Positions 41,309 through 50,411 of a stretch of DNA of 64,000 nt are shown one piece after another; position 1 is the stretch's first letter, and the number at the start of each line of letters is the position of its first letter. The stretch is from positions 18,530-82,529 of the forward strand of contig NZ_LT546024.1 in assembly GCF_900078305.2 (NCBI RefSeq), written 5' to 3'. The position numbers were made by a program, and so were the translations under genes. The stretch comes from Corynebacterium bouchesdurhonense (GTDB lineage Bacteria > Actinomycetota > Actinomycetes > Mycobacteriales > Mycobacteriaceae). The notes under the pieces are model-generated. The model had not been told where the DNA came from, made no database searches, and was given only the letters and a program-made list of their open reading frames with translations.

Positions 41309-42616
41309 ATGACCACCACAACGGTTGATCCAGTACAGCAGGTGTGCGACGCGATTGCGAGCGAGGTGTGCCAGTCCATCGACAACGCGCACAGGGGAAT
41401 GACTCGAAACAAGGCCGAACTGCTCGACGCGATCCGGAGGTTCGACGAGATGGGGCTGGCGAGGGAGGTTGGGAACCAGACCACGGCGGGGGGGCTGACA
41501 CGGCGCTACGGCATGGCCTCCTCCACGGCGCACGAGTACGTGAGCGTGGCGCACAAGATCCACCGCTTCCCCTACCTTGAGCAGCACTTCCAGGAGGGCA
41601 TCATCTCCTACTCCGTGGTGCGGCTGCTACTGAAGTACCTCACCGAGGACAACGAGCGGGAGCTGGTGGACCTCGCGCTCGAGCTGGGCTACCACGAGCT
41701 CGAGATTGCGCTAACCGCGCACGGCGAGACCGGCGGGGAAGACGCCGAGAAGCAACCCGAGTACTACCTGCGGCTGCACCCGAACAAGCACGGGCTGCGC
41801 CTCCACGGCATGCCCAACCCGGGCGACGCTGCGGCACTGCTGGCGGCGTTAAAGATCGGGGAGATCGCGTACAACGGCGTCGACGAGCTGCTGGGCGGCG
41901 CCGACCCCGCAGACGATGAGGCGGTGGACCGGGCGGGCGAGGCGGCCCAGGGAATCGAACCGGCCCTCACGCCGCGGCAGACCGCGTCCGGGGACGGGCT
42001 GCCGATCGGCCGGAAGCTGGGGCAGGCGCTGATGGGCATCGTTCACATCGCCCGCACCACCCCGAAAACCACCCTGGCCACGCCCGCCGCCCACGTGAAC
42101 ATCGTGGCCACCACCGACGGCCGCGCCTACATGCCCAACAACATCGGCGTGCCGAGCGCCGCGGTGGCCAACGTCATTGCCAACGCCGCGGTGCGCTTCA
42201 ACACGGTGGACGAGACCGGGCTGATCCTCAACTCGTCGAGGTCCCGCCGCCTGGCGTCGAACGCCCAAATCAACGCGCTGATGGTCATGTGGGGTGGGCA
42301 ATGCGCGGCGCCGGGCTGCACGCACACGCGCTTCATCGAGATCCACCACATACAAGAATGGGAAAACGGGGGCCACACAGATCTGGAGAATCTGCTGCCC
42401 CTATGTTCCGCGTGCCATTCACTGGTGACGGACGGCTACCTGCGCATCGTCCGGGAGGCGTCGCACCTCCACTTCATCTACGGCGACGGTAGCCGGTACG
42501 TCTCCGAGAACCACTCCCTGCCCCGCCGCTGCGACAGCGTGCTGACCGCCGAGGAGTACGCCGCGCTCATGGACGAGGAGGGCGGAGAGGAGTCCGCCGG
42601 ACTTAGCCGTAAATGA
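41309..42616 (+). CDS. DUF222/HNH endonuclease-domain protein (second copy type)
   Basis: 435 aa. The N-terminal half (residues about 20-300) is helical and DUF222-like. The C-terminal HNH motif is CAAPGCTHTRFIEIHHIQ, then NLLPLCSACH (about 337-375), with zinc Cys pairs. It has its own promoter and lies between arcC and the convergent YfcC gene, which it overlaps by 14 bp. Distant in sequence from the other HNH gene, but the promoter-leader is alike. Role unknown. Confidence 0.85.
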   Translation: MTTTTVDPVQQVCDAIASEVCQSIDNAHRGMTRNKAELLDAIRRFDEMGLAREVGNQTTAGGLTRRYGMASSTAHEYVSVAHKIHRFPYLEQHFQEGIISYSVVRLLLKYLTEDNERELVDLALELGYHELEIALTAHGETGGEDAEKQPEYYLRLHPNKHGLRLHGMPNPGDAAALLAALKIGEIAYNGVDELLGGADPADDEAVDRAGEAAQGIEPALTPRQTASGDGLPIGRKLGQALMGIVHIARTTPKTTLATPAAHVNIVATTDGRAYMPNNIGVPSAAVANVIANAAVRFNTVDETGLILNSSRSRRLASNAQINALMVMWGGQCAAPGCTHTRFIEIHHIQEWENGGHTDLENLLPLCSACHSLVTDGYLRIVREASHLHFIYGDGSRYVSENHSLPRRCDSVLTAEEYAALMDEEGGEESAGLSRK

Positions 42617-44165
42617 GCACCTGCGCGACGAGCATCGCGCCGCCGAAGACGAACATGAACACCACCATCGGCCAGACGAACTTCAACCAGTGGGAGTACT
42701 TGATATGCAGCATCTGCAGCGTGGCCATAACCAGGCCGGTCGGAGCGATGAAGAGCATCGCGTACTGGCCCCAGTTGTAGGCGGACACGGCGATGAAGCG
42801 GGGGATGCCCACAGAGTCCGCGAGCGGGGCCATGATCGGCATCGCCAGCACGGCCAGGCCGGAGGAAGAGGGCACCACGAAGCCGAGGAAGAAGAACACC
42901 ACCATCAGCATCAGGATGAACACGGGGCCGTGCATGCCGGAGACGAGGTGGGTGGCGGCGTCCAGCATGGTGTCGGAGATCATGCCCTCGTTGAGGACCA
43001 GGTTGATGCCGCGGGCGAGGCCGATGATCAGGGCCACGCCAACCATCTCGGACGCGCCCTGCGAGAAGGCCTCAACTACCTCGCCCTCGCTGAGCTTGTG
43101 CTTGCCAAACAGCGACAGGATCATGATGGCGATCGCGATGATGAGGAAGGACGCTGCCATGGTGGGGAACCACCAGCCCTGGCTCATCACGCCCCACACC
43201 ATGATGGGGAAGGCCGCGGCGAAGAGAATCAGGATGACCTTCTGTTTCAGGTCGAACGGCTGGATGTCCTCCTCCGCGGTGTCGAGCTGCCACTGCGCGT
43301 TGAACTTCTCGCGGTCCTCGTAGGTGATGGAGGCGGAGGGGTCCTTCTTAATCTTCTTGGCGTACCAGTACAGGTAGGCAATCACCACGATCGCGCCCAC
43401 CACCGCGCCGGCGACACGCCAGCCGATACCCTCGGTGAACTTAATGCCCGCGGAGTTGGAGGCGATGATGACCGAGAACGGGTTGATGGTGGAGAACGCC
43501 GAGCCGACGGAGCCGGCGAGGAACACCGAGCCGACCACAATGATCGCGTCGAACCCGAGCGAGATGAAGATGGGGGCGAGGATGGGGTAAAACGCCACCG
43601 CCTCCTCCTCGAGGCCGCAGAAGGAACCGCCCATCACCATGAGGATGGACACCGCGGCGACGAGGACGAACTCGCGGCCCTTCGTCTTCTTGGTCAGCGC
43701 GAACAGGCCGGATTCAAACGCCCCGGTTGCGCGCACCACGCCGATGAGGCCGCCGAGCACCAGGATGAACACGATGATGTCCACGCCCTCGATGGTGCCG
43801 CGCACCATGCTGAGCGGGATGTCCATGAAGCCGGCGTGGTTCGGGTCAACGTGCTCGTAGGTGCCGGGGATGGAGACGGGTTTGGTAATGTCCCCGCCGG
43901 TGAAGCTGTCGATGTTGATCGGCACGCCCAGCTCGTCGAGCGTTTCCTGGGTGGCGGGCATGTCGCTGGTTTCGCCGCTCGGCGCGGTGACAACGAGGTC
44001 TCCCGCGCCCTCGTTGTACTCCACCTTGGAGTAGGAGCCGGCTGGCACCCACCAGGTACAGAGCACCGCGATGACGGTGAGGAAAAAGAGAATGGTAAAG
44101 GCCGACGGGAACTCGAATTTCTTCTTCTTCTCAGGGGCCTGTTGCTGGGCAACTGCCGTGGTCAC
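42603..44165 (-). CDS. YfcC family membrane carrier
   Basis: 520 aa, GTG start with an AAGGAC ribosome site. About 12-13 membrane segments; the N-terminus is Lys-rich, and the family start FTILFFLTVIAVLCTWWVPAG-type segment is at about 20-40. The extracellular loop (about 45-115) is large. YfcC proteins are often found with arginine/ornithine or agmatine catabolic genes, so an amino-acid or polyamine exchange linked to arcBC is plausible but not shown. Confidence 0.8.
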   Translation of the reverse strand: MTTAVAQQQAPEKKKKFEFPSAFTILFFLTVIAVLCTWWVPAGSYSKVEYNEGAGDLVVTAPSGETSDMPATQETLDELGVPINIDSFTGGDITKPVSIPGTYEHVDPNHAGFMDIPLSMVRGTIEGVDIIVFILVLGGLIGVVRATGAFESGLFALTKKTKGREFVLVAAVSILMVMGGSFCGLEEEAVAFYPILAPIFISLGFDAIIVVGSVFLAGSVGSAFSTINPFSVIIASNSAGIKFTEGIGWRVAGAVVGAIVVIAYLYWYAKKIKKDPSASITYEDREKFNAQWQLDTAEEDIQPFDLKQKVILILFAAAFPIMVWGVMSQGWWFPTMAASFLIIAIAIMILSLFGKHKLSEGEVVEAFSQGASEMVGVALIIGLARGINLVLNEGMISDTMLDAATHLVSGMHGPVFILMLMVVFFFLGFVVPSSSGLAVLAMPIMAPLADSVGIPRFIAVSAYNWGQYAMLFIAPTGLVMATLQMLHIKYSHWLKFVWPMVVFMFVFGGAMLVAQVLIYG

Positions 44166-44221
44166 GGTGCGTGTCCTTCCCTGGCTAGGCGCCCGGGGCG
44201 AACATCCCAGGCGAGTGGTCG

Positions 44222-44239
44222 TTACAGGAAATACTGTAA
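44222..44239. promoter_or_regulatory. Palindrome TTACAG-N6-CTGTAA, candidate operator
   Basis: Perfect inverted repeat TTACAG GAAATA CTGTAA upstream of the YfcC gene. A further TTACAG occurs at 44284-44289, running into the palindrome CAGCAATTGCTG (44287-44298) next to the 3' end of ptsI. I cannot assign a regulator. Confidence 0.5.
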
Positions 44240-44305
44240 ACCCGCCGCAATGCGCCACATGCACCGCGCGAGGGTGATTATTCTTACAGCAATTGCTGGC
44301 AGGTA

Positions 44306-45967
44306 TCAGAGCAGGTCGCGCACGGCGTCGCGGGCCTGCGTCGCCGTGGGCGCGGCCAGGGCCCGGCGCGCCATCTCGCGGCACGTCTCCAGGTCGTGCC
44401 CGCGGAGCGCGACCCGCACCGGGCCGAGCTTTACGGGGGCCATGCTTAGCGACGCCACCCCGAGCCCCACCAACACCAGAGCCGCGAGCGGGTCCCCGCC
44501 CGCCTCCCCGCACACCCCGACGGGCTTGCCGGCGGCCCGCCCACCCTCGACGGCGGCGCGGATCATGGCGAGTACGGCGGGCTGCCATACGGACAGCAGC
44601 GGGGCGAGGTCGCCCTGCGTGCGGTCGGCGGCCATCGTGTACTGCGACAGGTCATTGGTGCCGATAGAGGCGAAGTCCGCAACGCCCAGGATCCGCTCGG
44701 CGGTCAGGGCGGCGGCCGGGGTCTCCACCATCACGCCCACCCGGTCCAGGCCGAAGGAGCGGGCGCGGCCCACAAACCACTCGGCCTCCTCCTGCGTGGC
44801 AACCATGGGTGCCATGACCCGCAGGTCGCAGCCGGGGGCGGCGGCGCGGGCTTTGGCCAGGGCGAGCAGCTGGGCGTCCAGCAGTTCCTCGCGCGCCATG
44901 GACAGGCGCAGGCCGCGGCGGCCGAGGGCGGGGTTGGCCTCCGGGCCGAGGCTCGCGAAGCGCAGCGGTTTGTCGGCACCGGCGTCCAGGGTGCGCGCCA
45001 CCACGCGGCGGCGCCCGAACGCCCGGAGCACGCCGGCGTACGCCTCCGCCTGCTCCTCAACGGTCGGGGCGCTCTCCCGGTCGAGGAAGAGGAACTCGGT
45101 GCGAAGCAGGCCGCAGCCCTCAACGTCGAGGGCGGAGGCCGCGGCGGCGTCCGCGGCTGTGCCAATGTTGGCCAACAGCTTCACCTCGTGGCCGTGGGCG
45201 TGGCCGGGGCCGTATTCCGCCGGGGCCGCGCGGACCGCGAGTTCTGCGGTGTCGGCGTTGGTGGGGGCGATGATGACGTCGCCTGAGGTGGCGTCGATAG
45301 CTACAAAGCTCCCGGGCGGGACCGCGAGGATCCCCTTGGCCTGCACCACGGCGGGGATACCCAGCTGGGCTGCGAGGATGGCGGTGTGGGATGTCACGCC
45401 GCCGGCCTCGGTGACGATGCCGAGGACACTGGCCGGGTCCAGGGCGACGGTGTCTGCGGGGACGAGGTCCGCGGCGACGAGGATGGAGGGGCGCTCGAGG
45501 GCGGGCACGCCGGGCTCGGGAAGGCCGCGGAGGCGGGCTACGGCGCGGTCTCGGATGTCGTAGAGGTCGGTGACGCGCTCGGCCATGGTGCCGCCGAGTG
45601 CGCGCAGCTTGGCGGCGTAGACCTCCACCGCGTCGTGGACCGCGCGGGTGACGCCGGCGCCGCCCCGCAGCTGCCCGTCCACGCTCTTGAGCAGCGCCTT
45701 GTCCGTGGCCAGCGCGGCGCAAGCCGCGAGCACGTCGCGCTGCGGCCCCTCGGCGAGCGCAGCGGCACGGGCGCGGAGGGACTCAGCCACCTCGGCCAGC
45801 GCCGCCCGCACCCGCTGGCCGTCCGCCTCGGGATCGGTGCACGCCGGCTCCTGCTCGTCCACGCCAACCGGCGGGGCCATCACCGCGACGGGGCCGACGG
45901 CGGTGCCGGCGGAAACGCCGATGCCGGTGAGGGTCCGGCGCTCGGTACCGGGGGTGGGCACCTGCAT
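44306..45967 (-). CDS. ptsI: Phosphoenolpyruvate-protein phosphotransferase (PTS enzyme I)
   Basis: Takes phosphate from PEP and passes it to HPr at the head of the sugar PTS, 553 aa, cytosolic. The phospho-His region GGVTSHTAILA is near residue 190; PEP-site motifs GLLRTEFLF, GANPAL-type EANPALGRRGLR and GVMVETPAA, and the catalytic Cys in VGVCGEAGGD near 500, are present. No HPr or enzyme II gene is in the window. It is divergent from the FHA gene. Confidence 0.94.
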   Translation of the reverse strand: MQVPTPGTERRTLTGIGVSAGTAVGPVAVMAPPVGVDEQEPACTDPEADGQRVRAALAEVAESLRARAAALAEGPQRDVLAACAALATDKALLKSVDGQLRGGAGVTRAVHDAVEVYAAKLRALGGTMAERVTDLYDIRDRAVARLRGLPEPGVPALERPSILVAADLVPADTVALDPASVLGIVTEAGGVTSHTAILAAQLGIPAVVQAKGILAVPPGSFVAIDATSGDVIIAPTNADTAELAVRAAPAEYGPGHAHGHEVKLLANIGTAADAAAASALDVEGCGLLRTEFLFLDRESAPTVEEQAEAYAGVLRAFGRRRVVARTLDAGADKPLRFASLGPEANPALGRRGLRLSMAREELLDAQLLALAKARAAAPGCDLRVMAPMVATQEEAEWFVGRARSFGLDRVGVMVETPAAALTAERILGVADFASIGTNDLSQYTMAADRTQGDLAPLLSVWQPAVLAMIRAAVEGGRAAGKPVGVCGEAGGDPLAALVLVGLGVASLSMAPVKLGPVRVALRGHDLETCREMARRALAAPTATQARDAVRDLL

Positions 45968-46005
45968 GGCAGCTCCTCGAGGTAGTGGGGAAACGGTACG
46001 GATCC

Positions 46006-46011
46006 TATACT
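46006..46011 (+). promoter_or_regulatory. -10 box TATACT, leaderless start of the FHA gene
   Basis: TATACT ends 7 bp before the GTG at 46019, so the transcript of the FHA-kinase operon probably begins at the start codon. No ribosome site is present. Confidence 0.65.
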
Positions 46012-46018
46012 TTCACGC

Positions 46019-46687
46019 GTGCTGCAACAGGGACATTTGCTTTACGACGACCTCGTGGGCAACCGCGTCAGCATCGCACCCAACCACCAAGTGATCCTGG
46101 GCCGCGCGGGCGACATCCGCCTCGGCGCAGACGACCCCGCCATGCACCGCCACTTCCTGCAGCTGTGGAACCAGCAGGGCTCGTGGTACATCCGCAACGT
46201 CGGCTCCTTCATCACCGCGCGCATCCTCGCCCGCGGCCAGAACCGTTTCGCCCCGCAGCGCCTGAGCCCGCGCACGACGCTGCCGCTGCCGCCGGGCGAG
46301 GTGGGCGTGACCTTCGACACCAAACACATGGCGTACGAGATCGCGCTGGTCAACGCCGCTCCCCCGCCGCGCCACGAGGCTACGCCCGTGCCGGACGTGC
46401 CGTTCACCGCCGAGGGCTTCGAGCCGAACGCGGACCAGTTGCAGCTGCTCCGCGCGCTCGCGGAGCCGCTGTGGCGCGACCCGGCCGCGGAGCCGCACCT
46501 GGTGGTGCCCAGCGTGGACCAGCTGGCGGCGCGGCTGGGGTGGACGGCGAAGCAGACCAACCAGCGCATGCAGCGCATCGTCGAGGCGCTGGAGCGGGCG
46601 GGCGTGCCCGAGTTCCAGCGCGGCACCACGCAGGTGCCGTGGCGCGTGCAGCTGGCCAAGTACGCCTCCGAGCAGTACCGGCCCTGA
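46019..46687 (+). CDS. FHA-domain protein with C-terminal winged-helix-like region
   Basis: 222 aa. The FHA domain (about 10-105) shows ILGRAGDIRLG, then MHRHF in place of the usual SxxH, and NVGS in place of DLGS-N, so the phosphothreonine pocket is recognisable but altered. Residues about 150-215 (SVDQLAARLGWTAKQTNQRM) look like a helix-turn-helix. It probably reads phosphorylated Thr from the kinase encoded 1 bp downstream and may bind DNA. EmbR-like regulators combine the same parts in the other order. Confidence 0.8.
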   Translation: MLQQGHLLYDDLVGNRVSIAPNHQVILGRAGDIRLGADDPAMHRHFLQLWNQQGSWYIRNVGSFITARILARGQNRFAPQRLSPRTTLPLPPGEVGVTFDTKHMAYEIALVNAAPPPRHEATPVPDVPFTAEGFEPNADQLQLLRALAEPLWRDPAAEPHLVVPSVDQLAARLGWTAKQTNQRMQRIVEALERAGVPEFQRGTTQVPWRVQLAKYASEQYRP

Positions 46688-46688
46688 C

Positions 46689-48026
46689 ATGCGGCAAGGA
46701 GAGTGGGACGATTTCACCCGGCACCTGCGCAGCCGGGGTCTCGAGGTTGAAGGCGAGCTCGGGCGCGGCGGCATGGGTGTCGTGTTCAAGGCGCGGGACA
46801 CCACCCTGGGCCGGGACGTGGCGGTCAAGGCCATCGCGGCGAACCTGCACGGCGACGCGCGGGCCGCCGCCCGCTTCACCACCGAGATGCAGACTATGGC
46901 CAAGCTGCGGCACGGCTCGATCGTGCAGGTGTACCAGGGCGAGGTCTCACCGGGCGGGGTGCCCTACTTCGTCATGGAGTACGCCCCGGGCCCCACCCTG
47001 GCCGCCGCGCTGGCCGCCACGACGGAGCGCTACCCCATCCAGCAGGTGGTGGAGATCCTCGCGCCGATCGCGGACGCGCTGGACTACCTGCGCCGCAGGG
47101 CGGTGGTGCACCGGGACGTGAAGCCGGCCAACATCATCCTGGGTCCGCACGGGGCGATGCTGACGGACTTCGGCATCTCCCACATCAGCGACGCATCGAG
47201 AGTGACGCAGGAGGGCCACCTAGTGGGGACCATGCGCTACATGGCGCCCGAGATGTTCCGCCCGGGCGATGACGGGCTAGCCCCAGAGCCCACGCCCGCC
47301 TCCGACAACTACGCCTTCGCGCTTATCGCGCTGGAGATGCTCACCCGCACCCAGCTGGCCCAGACCATGTCGGACGTGGCGTGGCGGGGCCCGCGCCCCC
47401 CGGACTACCTGGAGCGCGTCCCGGCCTCCGAAGTGTTCGCGCGCGCCCCGGCCAACGAGCCGGCCAAGCGCCACCCCAGCGCCCGCGCCTTCCTCGACGC
47501 GCTCGAGCGGGCGCGGCCCACCTCCACGCGGGTGATCGAGGCCGAACCGGGGCGGAAGCGGCGCCCCGCAACGCTGATCGCGGCCGCCGCGGGAGCAGCG
47601 CTGCTGGCCGCCGGGGGCGGGTGGCTGGCGCTGCGGCCGGCGCTCGAGTGGGCGGGCCCGGAGGCGCCGATCGCGGCCGCGTTCCCGCAGCTCGTCGGCG
47701 CGGGCGAGGGCGGCGAGGGCGCGTGGGGCACCACGTGCGCGGCGAGCGAGCCGGAGGGCGCCCAGCGCGCCAAGGTGTCGTGCACCGGGCCGGGCGTGGC
47801 GTTCGCCGTGGCGGACTACGGCTCGGCGGAGCAGCGAGCGAGCGCGGTGCCCACGGAGGGCTTCGCGCAATTCCGCTCCAGCCAGTGCACCTTCGAGTCG
47901 GGGCAGCTGGCTGGGGCGTCCACGGACTCGTACGCCGTGGTCATGCCGCAGCCGCGCGACCGCTTCGCCATCCTGGTGGCGGGGCCGGAGGCGCAGCGCT
48001 ACCGCCTCTCGCTGCCGGTGTGCTAG
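46689..48026 (+). CDS. Membrane Ser/Thr protein kinase (PknB-type, active) with extracellular domain
   Basis: 445 aa. The kinase core is complete: G-loop GRGGMGVV (25-32), Lys48 in VAVK, HRD (141-143) in HRDVKPANII, DFG (160-162), GTMRYMAPE (180-188). One TM at about 294-315, then an extracellular domain (about 325-445) with AFPQLV, three to four Cys, DYGSAEQR and a C-terminal Cys as the last residue. No PASTA repeats. The same domain ends two pseudokinases at 48027 and 53866. It is in an operon with the FHA gene. Confidence 0.93.
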   Translation: MRQGEWDDFTRHLRSRGLEVEGELGRGGMGVVFKARDTTLGRDVAVKAIAANLHGDARAAARFTTEMQTMAKLRHGSIVQVYQGEVSPGGVPYFVMEYAPGPTLAAALAATTERYPIQQVVEILAPIADALDYLRRRAVVHRDVKPANIILGPHGAMLTDFGISHISDASRVTQEGHLVGTMRYMAPEMFRPGDDGLAPEPTPASDNYAFALIALEMLTRTQLAQTMSDVAWRGPRPPDYLERVPASEVFARAPANEPAKRHPSARAFLDALERARPTSTRVIEAEPGRKRRPATLIAAAAGAALLAAGGGWLALRPALEWAGPEAPIAAAFPQLVGAGEGGEGAWGTTCAASEPEGAQRAKVSCTGPGVAFAVADYGSAEQRASAVPTEGFAQFRSSQCTFESGQLAGASTDSYAVVMPQPRDRFAILVAGPEAQRYRLSLPVC

Positions 48027-48032
48027 CTAGCA
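48021..48032. other. Palindrome TGCTAGCTAGCA formed by two convergent stop codons
   Basis: Both convergent genes end Cys-stop (TGC TAG). The two ends touch back to back with no base between them, giving a perfect 12-bp palindrome. Confidence 0.95.
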
Positions 48033-49292
48033 GATGGGCAGCTGCAGGCGCAGTTGCTGCGCGTCCTTCCCGTTGACCAGGAAGCTGTACGCGGCCAGGT
48101 CGCCTTCCGGGGCGAGGAAGTAGGCCGGCAGGTCTTGGCCCGTCAGTTCGGTGGAGGTGAACTGGCAGGCGTCGTTGCCGAAGCGCTCCTGCTCGCCGTC
48201 GGCGGCGATGGAGGCGTCTCGTTGCTCGGCGCTGCCGTACTTGACAATGCTCACGCCGGCGTCGGGGCTGGAGCAGCGGATCTTCGCCTCCGCGTCGCCC
48301 TCGGCGCTCTGGGAGCGGCAGGTCATGCCGTTAAAGCCCTTGCCGCCGTCCTCCTGCGAGACCAGCTGCGGGAAGGCCCGGGCGATCTCGGCGTCGCCGC
48401 CCGCCCACGGCTCGGTGGCGGCGTTCTGGCTGTACCACCAGTAGCCGCCCGCGCCCGCGCCGCCCAGGACGAGCGCCGCCGCGAGCACCCACGGCCACGC
48501 CTTGCGCTTCGGCTTTGGCGCTTCGTACGCCGGCGCGTAGTCAGCCGGCGCGTACTCCGCGGTGACGGCCTCCATGCCGGGGTCGGTGTCCGGGAACTGC
48601 TGCTGCGGGCGCTCCGGCGCAGGCGCGGGCGCGGGCGGGTTGGCCAGCGCGTCGAGGTAACCGGCGGCGGATCCGGTCGCCTCCAGCAGCTCCTCGTCCA
48701 CGGGCTGGGCGGTGAGCTGGGACACCACGTCGGCGAAGCGGCGGCGGTTGGTCGCCTCCGACACCAGTCCGGCGGTGCCCGCGGGGGGGCCCGCCATCGC
48801 CATCACCACCGGCACCGCCGGGGAGCCCGGCTGCACCATGAGGTAGTCGGGGTCGATGGAGCGGGCGAGGAAGTTGGGGTGGCCGCTTGCGTTGAATCGG
48901 TCCACGGCGCGGGCGACGGGCGCGAGCAGGCGCTCGGCCTCGGCGTTGGTGAAGGGGGTGCCCCAGCTGACGCGACCGTCGATAAGCGAGCGGGGCGGGT
49001 TGCCCCCAACCTCGTCCCTGACCACGTACAGCTGACCGGCGGGGGTCACCCCGCAGTCGCGGATCCGGGCAACGGCCGGATCCTCCAGCCACTCGAGCGA
49101 CCCCGCGGTTTGGGCAATGCTTTTCGACGCATCCTCCCCCACCACCTCCCCGAAAAGCTCAACCTCCGCGGTGTGGTTGCCCCACGTGTTGGCGGCGGCG
49201 TAGACGGTGGAGATCGGCGTGGCGGCCTTCTCGGTGACCTGCGACAGGGCGTACTTGTCGTTGAGGAGCTGCGCGAACTGGGAATCGGTCAT
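48027..49292 (-). CDS. Membrane pseudokinase sharing the extracellular domain of the adjacent kinase
   Basis: 421 aa. Residues about 1-225 follow the kinase outline but lack the catalytic residues: AEVELFG where VAVK is expected, LARSIDPDYLMV for HRDVKPANII and no DFG. A Pro/Ala-rich linker (about 225-262), TM near 266-285 (WPWVLAAALVLGG), then an extracellular domain with AFPQLV, KYGSAEQR and a C-terminal Cys, clearly homologous to that of the active kinase. Probably a regulatory or scaffold partner. Its start overlaps the J-like gene's stop (TAATG). Confidence 0.85.
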   Translation of the reverse strand: MTDSQFAQLLNDKYALSQVTEKAATPISTVYAAANTWGNHTAEVELFGEVVGEDASKSIAQTAGSLEWLEDPAVARIRDCGVTPAGQLYVVRDEVGGNPPRSLIDGRVSWGTPFTNAEAERLLAPVARAVDRFNASGHPNFLARSIDPDYLMVQPGSPAVPVVMAMAGPPAGTAGLVSEATNRRRFADVVSQLTAQPVDEELLEATGSAAGYLDALANPPAPAPAPERPQQQFPDTDPGMEAVTAEYAPADYAPAYEAPKPKRKAWPWVLAAALVLGGAGAGGYWWYSQNAATEPWAGGDAEIARAFPQLVSQEDGGKGFNGMTCRSQSAEGDAEAKIRCSSPDAGVSIVKYGSAEQRDASIAADGEQERFGNDACQFTSTELTGQDLPAYFLAPEGDLAAYSFLVNGKDAQQLRLQLPIC

Positions 49293-50209
49293 TACTGGTA
49301 GTCCTCGAAGATCTCGGAGACGTCCTCGAGGTTGCGCTCGAAGTAGGCGATCTTGCCCTTGCCGTCCTGCATAACCACGGCCACCACGCCGCCGGCGGAG
49401 GAATCGTTGCCGTTGCGCACCTCAACCAGGTACATCTCGTCCGCGCCGAGGGAGGAGATGGCGCGGTCATACGTGGCGTCGTCGTAGCGGCTGCCGAAGC
49501 GGGCAAACTCGCGGAAGTTGATCGCGTCGCCGGCCTTCGGGTCGGATGCCTTGAAGTAGTTGTCCACGCCGGAGAAGCCGTCGCCGACCTTCAAGGTCTT
49601 CAGGATGTCGCTGCGCGCATCGCCCGCGGCGTTGTCGATGAGCCAGCGCTCCGTCTCGTCGTTCGTGCGCAGCTCCAGGAACTGGTTGGCGGTCTTCTTC
49701 GCGGTACCCTCGCCGCGGTCCCCGCCCAGGCCCGAGAACAGGCCGAAGAGCAGCAGCATGATCAGCGCGGTGGCCGCCGCGGTGCCGGCGATCACGCCCT
49801 TGGAGGAGCGGGCGATCTCGGACTTGGTCTTCTCCATCGCCGGGTTCAGGCGCTCCTGCGCCTGCTTGGAGTACTGGGTGAAGGTCTCGCGGCCCTTGTC
49901 CAGGGCGCTCGGGCCCTGCTCGGCCTCCTGCACGCGGGTGGAGCCCTGGCCGCCGCCGAAGTCCGCGTCGGCCAGGTCGCGCAGGGCGGCGATGTTGATG
50001 TCCGGCGCGTTCACATCCGCCAGCTTCTGGTCGTAGAGGCCGCGGCGCTGCGAATCGCCGAGGATGCTGCGGGCGATGCGCAGCTCCTCCATGCCGCCCG
50101 GGTTGGTGGCCACACCCGAGTTAATGCGCTGGTCCAGCTCGCTCGCCAGCGCGGCGGAGTCCAGGGAGCGGTCGAGGCCGATGGAGTTGTAGAGGTCATA
50201 GTGGGCCAT
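49292..50209 (-). CDS. Degenerate J-domain membrane protein
   Basis: 305 aa. Residues about 1-66 (YDLYNSIGLDRSL ... ARSILGDSQRRGLYDQ) match J-domain helices I and III-IV, but the HPD tripeptide needed to stimulate DnaK is missing. A linker, one TM (about 140-160), then an extracellular domain of about 140 residues ending FEDYQ. It is translated with the pseudokinase (overlap TAATG), so the two probably act together. It may bring a client or partner to the membrane; no direct evidence. Confidence 0.75.
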   Translation of the reverse strand: MAHYDLYNSIGLDRSLDSAALASELDQRINSGVATNPGGMEELRIARSILGDSQRRGLYDQKLADVNAPDINIAALRDLADADFGGGQGSTRVQEAEQGPSALDKGRETFTQYSKQAQERLNPAMEKTKSEIARSSKGVIAGTAAATALIMLLLFGLFSGLGGDRGEGTAKKTANQFLELRTNDETERWLIDNAAGDARSDILKTLKVGDGFSGVDNYFKASDPKAGDAINFREFARFGSRYDDATYDRAISSLGADEMYLVEVRNGNDSSAGGVVAVVMQDGKGKIAYFERNLEDVSEIFEDYQ

Positions 50210-50411
50210 AGCGGGTTTCCCTTCTTCGAGAACAAGATCAAGTGCGAGCGTAGACGTACCTGTGCGTTACCACCTGCCAGAGCGGGGAGCACTCCCCGAG
50301 GAACCTGTGGGCAAGCTGGCTCTTCTTTATTGTTATCATGGCAAAAGCAGTGCCCGCACCGCAGCGGGCGGCGTTGCCTACGAGTACACCAACGCTTCGA
50401 AGGAGCACGCA

